Shown here one piece after another: positions 1 through 6,292 of a stretch of 12,682 nucleotides of DNA. Both the position numbers and the translations under genes were made by a program. Source of the DNA: JBJXGF01 sp046153015. Its GTDB lineage: Bacteria; Actinomycetota; Acidimicrobiia; Acidimicrobiales; CAIXPF01. The notes beneath the pieces are model-generated. The model searched no databases. It was not told the origin of the DNA and was given only the letters and a program-made list of their open reading frames with translations. Each line of letters opens with the position of its first letter. The stretch's first letter is position 1. The stretch lies in the NCBI GenBank assembly GCA_046153015.1, contig JBJXGF010000050.1, positions 1 through 12,682 on the forward strand. Direction: 5' to 3'.

Positions 1-1
1 C

Positions 2-1303
2 GCCGCCGCCGACGATCCCAGCAGCTGGGGCGTGAAGGACAAGAAGCTGACCGGGCCCGGGGGCTTCACGATCGACCTGTCGAAATGCGCCGGCAAGTGG
101 GAGGACACCGCCGGCATCACCGACACCGAGATCCGGCTCGGGCAGTCGATCGCCCAGTCGGGCGCGCTCGCCATCCACGGCGAGATCGCCCAGGGCATGA
201 AGAACTATTACGACTACATCAACGCCACCGAGGGCGGCATCGGCGGCAAGAAGATCACGATCAACCAGAAAGACGACGCGTACGAGGCGGCCCGGGCCAA
301 GGCGAACATCGACGAGATGGTCGAGACCGGCAACCTGTTCGCCTTCTCGTCGGTGCTCGGCACCCCGGTGGTGCTGGCCACCTACGACAAGATGAACGAG
401 TACTGCTACCCCAACCTCAACTCCGCCACCGGCCACCCGGCGTGGGGCGACCCGATGAACCACCCGTGGACCACCGGACCGATCGGCGTGTCGTACAACA
501 CCGAGGCGCTGATCTGGGGCAAATACCTGGCCGACAAGTACCCCACCCAGCAGCTCACCGTGGCCGCCCTCGTGCTGCAGAACGACTTCGGCGTGGCCTA
601 CAAGAACAGCTTCGACGCGTTCGCCAAGTCGAAGGGCTGGAAGGTCACCTACGAGAACCATGACCCCCAGGCGCCGCAGATCATCAACGAGATGACGACG
701 TTGGCCTCCACCAACGCCGACGTGATCATCCTCATGACCGCGTCCGGCTTCTGCACGCAGGGCTTCACCGCGCTGGCCCAGAGCACCTGGAAGCCGAAGG
801 AGAAGATCGCGCCGCAGACCTGCGCAGCGTTGAACTTCTGGCATCCGGCCGGGCAGGCTGCGGTCGACTGGGTGGTGGAGACGCCGGTGTACGACATCAC
901 CGAGCCGTCCGACCAGAACCAGCCCTTCGTCAAGCTCGCCCGGGAGAACCTCCAGAAGGCCGGGCTCGAGCCCACCGCGCAGCGGGGCAACGGCTACATC
1001 TACGCCTGGCCGATGGTCGACGCGCTGAAGCGGGCGGCGAAGATGCCGGGCGGGCTGTCGCGCACGAACCTGATCCTCGCGGCGCGGGCGCTGCGGGGCG
1101 CCGAGAAGCACCCGATGGTGCGCGAAGGCATCCCCTACGAGATGTGGGGCGCGCAAGATGCGTACCCGGTGGAGGGCGCGATCTTCGCCCGCTACCAGCT
1201 CCCCGCCGGCCAGGAGAAGGGCAGCCTTGTGCCGTTCGGCCAGGTGGTGGACCAGAACGGGCAGACGCCCAACTGCGCGTGGGACGGCAAGGTTTGTAAG
1301 TGA
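2..1303 (+). CDS. ABC transporter substrate-binding protein, branched-chain amino acid (LivK-like, Peripla_BP_6) family, 5'-truncated
   Basis: The reading frame is open from base 2 with no start codon needed, so the N-terminus and the expected lipoprotein or Sec signal lie outside the window. An in-frame GTG at 32 is probably internal. The visible ~433 residues end at TGA 1301-1303. They show a type I periplasmic-binding fold: a first strand followed by a Gly/Ser loop (IRLGQSIAQSGALA), then helix GMKNYYDYINATEGGIGGKKI, the usual first-lobe signature, and a second lobe beginning near LTVAALVLQNDFGVAYKNS. Such proteins capture amino acids, short amides or other small organic solutes outside the membrane and pass them to Liv-type permeases. 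No permease or ATPase gene follows; a strong hairpin comes directly after, so this is an orphan on its 3' side. Cysteines occur near the start of the visible part (SKCAGKW) and at the extreme C-terminus (NCAWDGKVCK). The family is secure; the substrate is unknown. Confidence 0.9.
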   Translation, partial: AAADDPSSWGVKDKKLTGPGGFTIDLSKCAGKWEDTAGITDTEIRLGQSIAQSGALAIHGEIAQGMKNYYDYINATEGGIGGKKITINQKDDAYEAARAKANIDEMVETGNLFAFSSVLGTPVVLATYDKMNEYCYPNLNSATGHPAWGDPMNHPWTTGPIGVSYNTEALIWGKYLADKYPTQQLTVAALVLQNDFGVAYKNSFDAFAKSKGWKVTYENHDPQAPQIINEMTTLASTNADVIILMTASGFCTQGFTALAQSTWKPKEKIAPQTCAALNFWHPAGQAAVDWVVETPVYDITEPSDQNQPFVKLARENLQKAGLEPTAQRGNGYIYAWPMVDALKRAAKMPGGLSRTNLILAARALRGAEKHPMVREGIPYEMWGAQDAYPVEGAIFARYQLPAGQEKGSLVPFGQVVDQNGQTPNCAWDGKVCK

Positions 1304-1337
1304 GCGGAGCCTGCACGTGAGCGCGCGCCGCTGAGAC

Positions 1338-1368
1338 GCGGCGGGGCCTTCGCCTCTGGCCCCGCCGC
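1338..1368 (+). terminator. GC-rich hairpin after the substrate-binding protein gene
   Basis: A perfect 11-bp stem (GCGGCGGGGCC at 1338-1348, GGCCCCGCCGC at 1358-1368) closes a 9-nt loop, 34 bases after the stop of the binding-protein gene and 24 bases before the SDR start. There is no U-tract, which is common for hairpin terminators in high-GC actinobacteria. It probably separates the two genes transcriptionally. Confidence 0.65.
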
Positions 1369-1392
1369 CCTCGGCCCTCGACCATCGCCCTC

Positions 1393-2202
1393 ATGCACCG
1401 TTTGGCCGCCAAGACCGTGGTGGTGACCGGCGCCAGCCGGGGGATGGGCGAGGCGCAGGCCCGGCTGTTCGTGGCCGAGGGCGCCCGCGTGCTGCTCACC
1501 GACGTGCTCGACGAGCAGGGCCGCGCTGCGGCCGCCGAGCTCGGCGACGCCGCCGCGTACCTGCACCACGACGTGACCGACGAGGCGAGCTGGCACGCGG
1601 TGCTGGACGAGGTTGGCCGCCGCTTCGGCCCGCCCGACGTGCTGGTGAACAACGCCGGGATCCTGCACGTGGCGCCGCTGCTCGCCACCGACGTCGCCGA
1701 TCTCCAACGGGTCCTGTCGGTGAACCTGGTGGGCCCGTTCCTCGGCATGAAGGTCCTCGGTGGGGCGATGGCAGAGGTGGGCCGCGGCTCGATCGTCAAC
1801 GTCTCCTCGACGGGCGGGATGATCGGCATGTCGATGATCTCGGCGTACGTGGCCTCCAAGTGGGCGCTGCGGGGCATGACGAAGAGCGCGGCGATCGAGC
1901 TCGGCCATCGCGGCGTCCGGGTCAACTCGCTGCACCCGGGCGGCGTGGCCACCGCGATGGCCGGCGGCGCCGAGTCGGTGCTGAGCGAGCCGCCGGCGCC
2001 GGGCGCCCCGGAGCCCGACCCGCAGCTCGGCGCGCTCGACGCCCGCTCCGCCCACCAGCCCATCCCCCGCATCGGGCGCCCGGTCGAGATCGCCCGGTTG
2101 GCGCTGTTCCTCGCCTCCGACGAGTCGTCGTACTGCACCGGCATGGAGTTCGTCGCCGACGGCGGCGACACGGCCGGACACGACCTCAGCGCCTCGTTCT
2201 GA
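1393..2202 (+). CDS. Classical short-chain dehydrogenase/reductase, 3alpha(20beta)-hydroxysteroid dehydrogenase-like
   Basis: This 269-residue NAD(P)-dependent oxidoreductase has all classical SDR landmarks: the cofactor loop TGASRGMG (12-19), D37 at the end of beta-2 (suggesting NAD(H) preference), D60, NNAG (86-89), N111, and the catalytic S139, Y152 and K156. The catalytic numbers equal those I recall for Streptomyces 3alpha/20beta-hydroxysteroid dehydrogenase. The stretches AGRGSI-like/VNVSS, RVNSLHPGGV and LASDESSYCTGMEFVADGG recall mycobacterial FabG3 (Rv2002). Compared with that family from memory, the substrate loop after HPGG (about residues 195-222) is ~20 residues longer and Pro/Ala-rich. 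ATG 1393 has no Shine-Dalgarno sequence; GACCAT lies 7 bases upstream, so a leaderless message is possible. The steroid specificity is inference; any secondary alcohol could be the substrate. The BVMO at 9912 could act on a ketone product. Confidence 0.9.
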   Translation: MHRLAAKTVVVTGASRGMGEAQARLFVAEGARVLLTDVLDEQGRAAAAELGDAAAYLHHDVTDEASWHAVLDEVGRRFGPPDVLVNNAGILHVAPLLATDVADLQRVLSVNLVGPFLGMKVLGGAMAEVGRGSIVNVSSTGGMIGMSMISAYVASKWALRGMTKSAAIELGHRGVRVNSLHPGGVATAMAGGAESVLSEPPAPGAPEPDPQLGALDARSAHQPIPRIGRPVEIARLALFLASDESSYCTGMEFVADGGDTAGHDLSASF

Positions 2203-2324
2203 TCAGCGGGTTTGGGCGCCGGTTTTCGGGGGGAGGCTCTCACCGGGCAAGGTCTTGACTGGCGCCTTGAGCGCGTGTCGACGAGGGTCCCCCGCAGCAG
2301 TCTCGCCGCCACAGCCAGTACACC

Positions 2325-2330
2325 GGGAGG
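2325..2330 (+). promoter_or_regulatory. Shine-Dalgarno sequence fixing the histidine kinase start
   Basis: GGGAGG lies 8 bases before ATG 2339. The frame is open further upstream to a TTG at 2255, but that codon lacks a comparable ribosome-binding site and the extra 28 residues look non-conserved, so 2339 is preferred. Confidence 0.7.
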
Positions 2331-2338
2331 GTCGAGAC

Positions 2339-3808
2339 ATGGGTCAGGGCAGCGACCGGCGCCGAGCGATCGAAGCGGCCGAGCTAGGCCGGGAAGAAGG
2401 CGCGGCCGAGCGGGTGGGGCTCGATCGCCTGGGGTTCGATCGACTCGAGCCGGCCTGGGCGTCGTCACTCGTCGAGTCGAGCCCCGACGGGGTGGTGGTG
2501 GTCGACCGGGCCGGCGTGATGCTGCTCGTCAACCGCCGGCTCGAGGAGATGATCGGCGCGCCGCGCGACGAGCTGGTCGGCCAGGCCGTCGAGCTGCTCG
2601 TTCCCGCCGCGCAGCGCCAGGTGCACACGGCCCACCGCCTGCGTTACGGCGCCGCGCCGAGCTCACGGGAGATGGGTCGGGACCTCGACCTGTGGGCGCG
2701 GCGCGCCGACGGCGCCGAGTTCCCGGTGGAGATCTCGCTCAGCCCGCTCGCCGGCGGAGACGGCCTGGTGATCGCCACTATTCGAGACGTGTCGGCCCGC
2801 CGGGCGGCCGAGCAGCACATGCGCAACCTCACGAACGTGCTCGCCGGCATCAGCGACGCGGTGCTGCTCACCGATCCGGACACGCTCGCGTTCACGTACG
2901 TGAACCGGGCGGCGGCGGCGCTCACCGGCTACCCGGACGACCAGCTGCTGGGCATGACCCCGCTGCACGTGCTGCCCGACCTCGACCGCGCCGGCCTCGA
3001 GCGCCTGCTGGCCCCGGTGCGCACCGACGAGCGGGCCGTGCTCGACGTGGCCTTCGCGCTGCGCCGGGCGAACGGCGCGAACGTGCTGGTGGAGGGCGAG
3101 ATCAGCCTCCCGCCCAGGCTGCGGGGCCAGGCGCCCCAGCTGGTGGTGGTGCTGCGGGACGTGTCGGATCGACTGGCCCGGGAGGCGGAGGCGCGGGCCG
3201 GCCACGAGCTGGCGGCGCTGCTCGCCGACCGGGAACGCATCGCCCGGGACCTGCACGACACCGCCATCCAGGACCTGTTCGCCGCGGCGCTGGCGCTGAA
3301 CGCGGCGGCGCTGCGGGCCGACGGCGAGCTCCAGCGCAACCTGCTCGGGATCGTCGACCGTCACGACGACGTGATCCGCGAGATCCGCACCGCGATCTTC
3401 GGGCTCACCTCCCGGCGCCGGGGGGACACCGTGAGCAGCCAAGCGGCGGCCGTGGTGGACGAAGCGGCGCGGGTGCTCGGCTGGCGTCCGGCGCTGCGTC
3501 TCGGGGGGCCGCTCGACACGAGCACGCCGCCGGAGGTGACGGCGCAGGTGATCCCGGTGCTGCGGGAGGCGCTGTCGAACATCGCCCGGCACGCGCACGG
3601 CACCCGAGCCGAAGTGGACCTCGACCACCACGACGGCCGGCTGACGCTGCGGGTGAGCGACAACGGGGTGGGAATCGGCAAGGGCGCCGAGGGGCCCGGG
3701 CGCGGGCTGGGCAACCTCGCCGAACGAGCCGAGCAGCTCGGCGGGTCGCTCACGATCACCGCCGCCGAGCCGCACGGCGCCACCCTCGTCTGGTCGGTGC
3801 CCGCCTAA
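2339..3808 (+). CDS. Soluble tandem-PAS sensor histidine kinase, HisKA_3 (NarL/DevS-type)
   Basis: The 489-residue protein has no membrane segment or signal peptide, so it should sense a cytoplasmic cue. Domains in order: a charged N-terminal stretch (1-40), PAS 1 (about 42-155, starting SLVESSPDGVVVVDRAG), PAS 2 (about 160-285, with FTYVNRAAAALTGY), dimerisation/phosphoacceptor helix RERIARDLHDTAIQDLF with H306, and an HATPase_c domain with N-box N414 (REALSNIARHAH), D441 in SDNGVGIG and the second glycine box GRGLGNL (455-460). The transmitter closely resembles the DevS/DosS type; the GAF domains of those kinases are absent and PAS domains take their place. No response regulator gene lies beside it, so it is an orphan kinase here. 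Its two PAS domains are paralogous to those of the convergent PAS-only protein at 3857-5044. The ligand and partner regulator are unknown. Confidence 0.93.
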   Translation: MGQGSDRRRAIEAAELGREEGAAERVGLDRLGFDRLEPAWASSLVESSPDGVVVVDRAGVMLLVNRRLEEMIGAPRDELVGQAVELLVPAAQRQVHTAHRLRYGAAPSSREMGRDLDLWARRADGAEFPVEISLSPLAGGDGLVIATIRDVSARRAAEQHMRNLTNVLAGISDAVLLTDPDTLAFTYVNRAAAALTGYPDDQLLGMTPLHVLPDLDRAGLERLLAPVRTDERAVLDVAFALRRANGANVLVEGEISLPPRLRGQAPQLVVVLRDVSDRLAREAEARAGHELAALLADRERIARDLHDTAIQDLFAAALALNAAALRADGELQRNLLGIVDRHDDVIREIRTAIFGLTSRRRGDTVSSQAAAVVDEAARVLGWRPALRLGGPLDTSTPPEVTAQVIPVLREALSNIARHAHGTRAEVDLDHHDGRLTLRVSDNGVGIGKGAEGPGRGLGNLAERAEQLGGSLTITAAEPHGATLVWSVPA

Positions 3809-3833
3809 CCGCCCCGCCCGCCCGCCCGACCGA

Positions 3834-3869
3834 CCTGCCCGCCTGACCGGCCTTGGTCAGGTGGGCGGG
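3834..3869. terminator. Bidirectional hairpin between convergent kinase and PAS genes
   Basis: A 15-bp stem (3834-3848 with 3855-3869, including two G-T wobbles) closes the 6-nt loop GGCCTT. It lies 25 bases past the kinase stop and contains the TGA stop of the opposing PAS gene (complement of TCA at 3857-3859). It sits where two transcripts collide and can fold from either strand, so a shared terminator is the likely role. It lacks a long T-run on either side. Confidence 0.7.
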
Positions 3870-5044
3870 GAGGGCCGGGCGACGGCCAGGAAGAGCCTGC
3901 GGTCGAGGCCGGCGACCTGCTCGTAGATGACCGTGAGCGGGAGGCGGCGCCCGTCGCGGGCCAGGTGCGCGACGGGCAGCTCCACGCGGCGGGTCTCGCC
4001 GGCGGTGAGCGGGGCGAGGCGACGGCGCAGCTCCTCGAGCGTGAGGTCGGGCATCACGTGCGCCGGCGTCATCCCGTCGAGCAGCTCGCCACGGCCGTAC
4101 CCGAGGTGCGCGCAGGTCGAGTCGTTCACGTAGGTGAACGACAGGTCGGCGGCGTCGAGGGCGAACACGAGGTCGCCCACCGAGGCGAGCGCATGAGAGG
4201 CGAGGCGGCGTTCGACCGCCGCGTCGAGGTTGAACGTGCGATGCCGGACGGCGACGACGATCCGCAGCCCGACGGCGAGGTGGAGCGGGCTCAACGTGAT
4301 CTCCACCGGCGTCTCCACGCCGTCGCGGCGCACCCCGTCGACCTCGAGGCCGGGGGCCATCTGGCGGGAGGTCGGCCCGGCCCGGTAGCGGAGGCGATGC
4401 GCCCGGTGCGCGCCGGCCAACGCGGTTGGCACCAGCAGCTCCACCTGCCGGCCGAGCAGCTCGCCGCGGCCGTACCCGAAGATCGTCTCGAACGTGCGGT
4501 TCGTGAAGAGAAGCTCGCCGTCGGCGTCGGTGAGGGCCAAGCCGTCGGGGGCGGCGTCGACCAGCGCGCGCAACTCCGCGTCGCCCACCGCGGCCGGAAT
4601 GGCCGGCCCGCTCACCGCCTCGTCGGCGGGGGCCGGCGGCGGGTTCGCTCTCGCCGCGGCCGGCGAGGAGGGCGCGACGGTCACCACCGCGCCGTCGGGA
4701 TCGCCGGCGGGGCTGCGCCGGCCGGCGACGGTGACCTGGAACCAGCAGGCGCGACGGGGCGCGTGGCACGCGACCTCGGTGGTGAACGGGGCGAGCAGCT
4801 CGCCGTTCACGGCGGCCCGTATGGCGGCGGCCACCGCAGTCGAGCGCGGGTCGGGGTCGGCGCTGCACACGGCCAGGTAGGAGGCGCCCTCGCAACAGGC
4901 CTCGCGGCGGCCGCCGTTCTCCCGGGCGAAGCGGGCCCACGCGTCGTTGACGGCCACGATCACGCCCCGCCGATCGAGCACGGCCATCTCGAGCTCCAGC
5001 CGATCGAGCGGAGCCCACCCATCGAGCGCGGTCGCGTCGGTCAC
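3857..5044 (-). CDS. Triple-PAS domain protein without kinase or other output domain
   Basis: About 395 residues if translation starts at GTG 5044. PAS 1 (1-125) is the variant with NDAWARFAREN and a CHAPRRACWF motif (93-102), found in many bacterial sensory proteins. A Pro/Ala linker (about 128-150) follows. PAS 2 (155-270) contains APDGLALTDADG, GYGRGELLGRQVELLVP and HRAHRLRYRAGPTSRQM. PAS 3 (275-390) contains FTYVN and GMTPAHVMPDL. The protein then stops: no HATPase, GGDEF, EAL or HTH domain. PAS 2-3 align block for block with PAS 1-2 of the convergent histidine kinase. It may titrate, dimerise with or modulate that kinase, but this is inference. The start is uncertain: GTG 5044 has GATGAT six bases upstream (possible leaderless -10); ATG 4987 after GGAG would shorten PAS 1. 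The frame stays open upstream into the methyltransferase gene, but that part is a shadow. Confidence 0.85.
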   Translation of the reverse strand: MTDATALDGWAPLDRLELEMAVLDRRGVIVAVNDAWARFARENGGRREACCEGASYLAVCSADPDPRSTAVAAAIRAAVNGELLAPFTTEVACHAPRRACWFQVTVAGRRSPAGDPDGAVVTVAPSSPAAARANPPPAPADEAVSGPAIPAAVGDAELRALVDAAPDGLALTDADGELLFTNRTFETIFGYGRGELLGRQVELLVPTALAGAHRAHRLRYRAGPTSRQMAPGLEVDGVRRDGVETPVEITLSPLHLAVGLRIVVAVRHRTFNLDAAVERRLASHALASVGDLVFALDAADLSFTYVNDSTCAHLGYGRGELLDGMTPAHVMPDLTLEELRRRLAPLTAGETRRVELPVAHLARDGRRLPLTVIYEQVAGLDRRLFLAVARPSPPT

Positions 5045-5105
5045 CGGCCGATCATCCCCGAGCGGGCGCGGGGCGGCCAGGACCGGCGGACTGGGCCGAA
5101 AGCCT

Positions 5106-5134
5106 GGCCCGCCTCCTGGGCCGGGGAGCGCCGG
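5106..5134. repeat. 29-bp dispersed repeat, copy 1
   Basis: This 29-base stretch is identical to 9162-9190. Here it lies 4 bases beyond the stop of the minus-strand methyltransferase gene (5139-6209), in the 94-bp gap before the PAS gene. It contains GGCCC-7 nt-GGGCC, a short hairpin. Flanking bases differ between the copies, so the shared unit ends sharply. Confidence 0.85.
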
Positions 5135-5138
5135 TTCC

Positions 5139-6209
5139 TCAGGCCTTGGCCTCGTACACCACGTTGAACGGTGAGGTGTGGGCCACACGGAACTGGCTGT
5201 AGCCGGCCTCGGTGAACACTGCCCGCATGCCTGCCTCTCCCGCTTGGGCGCCCATGCCCCGACCCACCTCCTGGGCCAAGGAGCAGGGCGTGCAGACCAT
5301 CGTCGACGCGTGGTAGTAGAGCGCCGCCGCGGGGTTGCCCGCGATGTTCTCCGCCCGGTTCGCCAGCGCGAAGGGCTCCACCAGCAGCACCGTTCCGTCG
5401 GTCGCCAGGTGCTCCCGGGCGTGGCGGGCGATGCCGACGGGGTCGCCCATGTCGTGGAGGCAGTCGAAGAAGCAGATGAGGTCGTAGCTGCCCGAGTACG
5501 CCGTCGAGGACGCAGCCTCGAACTGCACCCGGCCCCCCAGCCCGGCTCTCGCGGCGTTCTCCCTCGCCTCCCGGATGGAGGGCTCGTGGAAGTCGTAGCC
5601 ATAGACCTCGGCCTGTGGGAACGCCTCGGCCAAGACCACGCAGGAGTGGCCGAAGCCGCAGCCCACGTCGGCCACGCTGCCCCCGGCGGCCAGCTTGGCG
5701 GCAACGCCGTCGAGCGCCGGGATCCAGTTCGCCGTCAGGTTCGTGCGGTAGCCCGGCCGGAAGAAGCGGGCCACGGCCTTGTACATGCTGGGATGGTGCT
5801 CGCCCCAGGCGAGACCACCGCCGCCCCGGAACGCCTCGACCAGCTTGGGGACCGCGTCGAACAGCGCCTGGAACATGGCCACGCCCCCCGCCAGGAAGGC
5901 CGGCGAGTCCTCGTCGGCGAGCACCAACGCCGCCTCCGCACCGAGGCGGTAGCCGTCCTGCTCGGCGTCGTAGCTCACCAGCCCGGCCGCGGCTTGACCG
6001 TCGAGCCACTCCCGGACGAGGCGGGGATGGCAGCCGACAGCGGCCGCCACCTCGTTCGCGGTGCGGGTCTCGCCGTCGGCCATGGCGCGATACAGGCCGA
6101 GCTCGTCGCCGAGCACCACGCCGGCGCACACTGCGCCGCCGGTCATGAACCCCACCAGCTGGCCGGCCAGGGCCTCCACCTTCGCCGGATCGATCTCGGT
6201 CGTCGCCAT
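5139..6209 (-). CDS. Class I SAM-dependent methyltransferase with N-terminal winged helix (Rv2258c-like)
   Basis: The 356-residue protein begins with a helical dimerisation segment, then a winged-helix domain (about 28-95: VLGDELGLYRAMA, HPRLVREWLDGQAAAGLV) like that of small-molecule methyltransferases and mycobacterial Rv2258c. The C-terminal Rossmann domain has SAM motif I DVGCGFG (181-187), acidic D206 after beta-2 (VYGYDFHEPSI), and CFFDCLHDMGDP at the motif IV/active-site strand. It should transfer a methyl group from SAM to a small molecule; the winged helix in this family serves mainly dimerisation and substrate lid roles rather than DNA binding. ATG 6209 is preceded by GGGGAG at 6-base spacing, which decides the start although the frame is open further upstream. 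The gene is 83 bp downstream of the LAL-type regulator and co-directional. The substrate is unknown. Confidence 0.9.
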   Translation of the reverse strand: MATTEIDPAKVEALAGQLVGFMTGGAVCAGVVLGDELGLYRAMADGETRTANEVAAAVGCHPRLVREWLDGQAAAGLVSYDAEQDGYRLGAEAALVLADEDSPAFLAGGVAMFQALFDAVPKLVEAFRGGGGLAWGEHHPSMYKAVARFFRPGYRTNLTANWIPALDGVAAKLAAGGSVADVGCGFGHSCVVLAEAFPQAEVYGYDFHEPSIREARENAARAGLGGRVQFEAASSTAYSGSYDLICFFDCLHDMGDPVGIARHAREHLATDGTVLLVEPFALANRAENIAGNPAAALYYHASTMVCTPCSLAQEVGRGMGAQAGEAGMRAVFTEAGYSQFRVAHTSPFNVVYEAKA

Positions 6210-6228
6210 GCGCTGCTCCCCTGCTCGA

Positions 6229-6244
6229 GCGCCCTCCGGGGCGC
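6229..6244 (-). promoter_or_regulatory. Leader hairpin just upstream of the methyltransferase ribosome-binding site
   Basis: A perfect 6-bp stem (GCGCCC at 6229-6234, GGGCGC at 6239-6244) with a 4-nt loop lies 7 bases before the Shine-Dalgarno sequence (complement of CTCCCC 6216-6221). It could be an operator half or a leader structure affecting translation. In GC-rich DNA a 6-bp stem can occur by chance. Confidence 0.3.
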
Positions 6245-6273
6245 ACCTATGGGTAAGGCGTGCCGCGGCGCGT

Positions 6274-6291
6274 GCCGTGCCGCGGCACGGC
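6274..6291. terminator. Perfect 18-bp palindrome immediately after the LAL-type regulator gene
   Basis: GCCGTGCCGCGGCACGGC is its own reverse complement and begins one base past the regulator stop codon (complement of 6293-6295). As RNA it forms a 7-bp stem with a CGCG loop; an adjoining stretch (about 6258-6277) can also fold imperfectly. A terminator between regulator and methyltransferase genes is the simplest reading; a dimeric operator for the methyltransferase gene is the alternative. Confidence 0.5.
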
Positions 6292-6292
6292 C

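Noticed and set aside
2255..2283. TTGACT (2255-2260) as a -35 element for the histidine kinase gene
   Set aside because: The hexamer 17 bases downstream is TCGACG, a poor -10, so the promoter cannot be supported from sequence alone.
5263..5284. Partial third copy of the 29-bp repeat (22 bases with three mismatches)
   Set aside because: It lies inside the methyltransferase coding sequence, encodes plausible protein (LAQEVG region) and is short, so chance or codon-driven similarity is likely.
5045..5704. Upstream extension of the PAS-only protein frame into the methyltransferase gene
   Set aside because: The 220 extra codons are Pro/Ser/Arg/Trp-rich with no homology I can see and overlap the real methyltransferase frame; PAS 1 starts close to GTG 5044.
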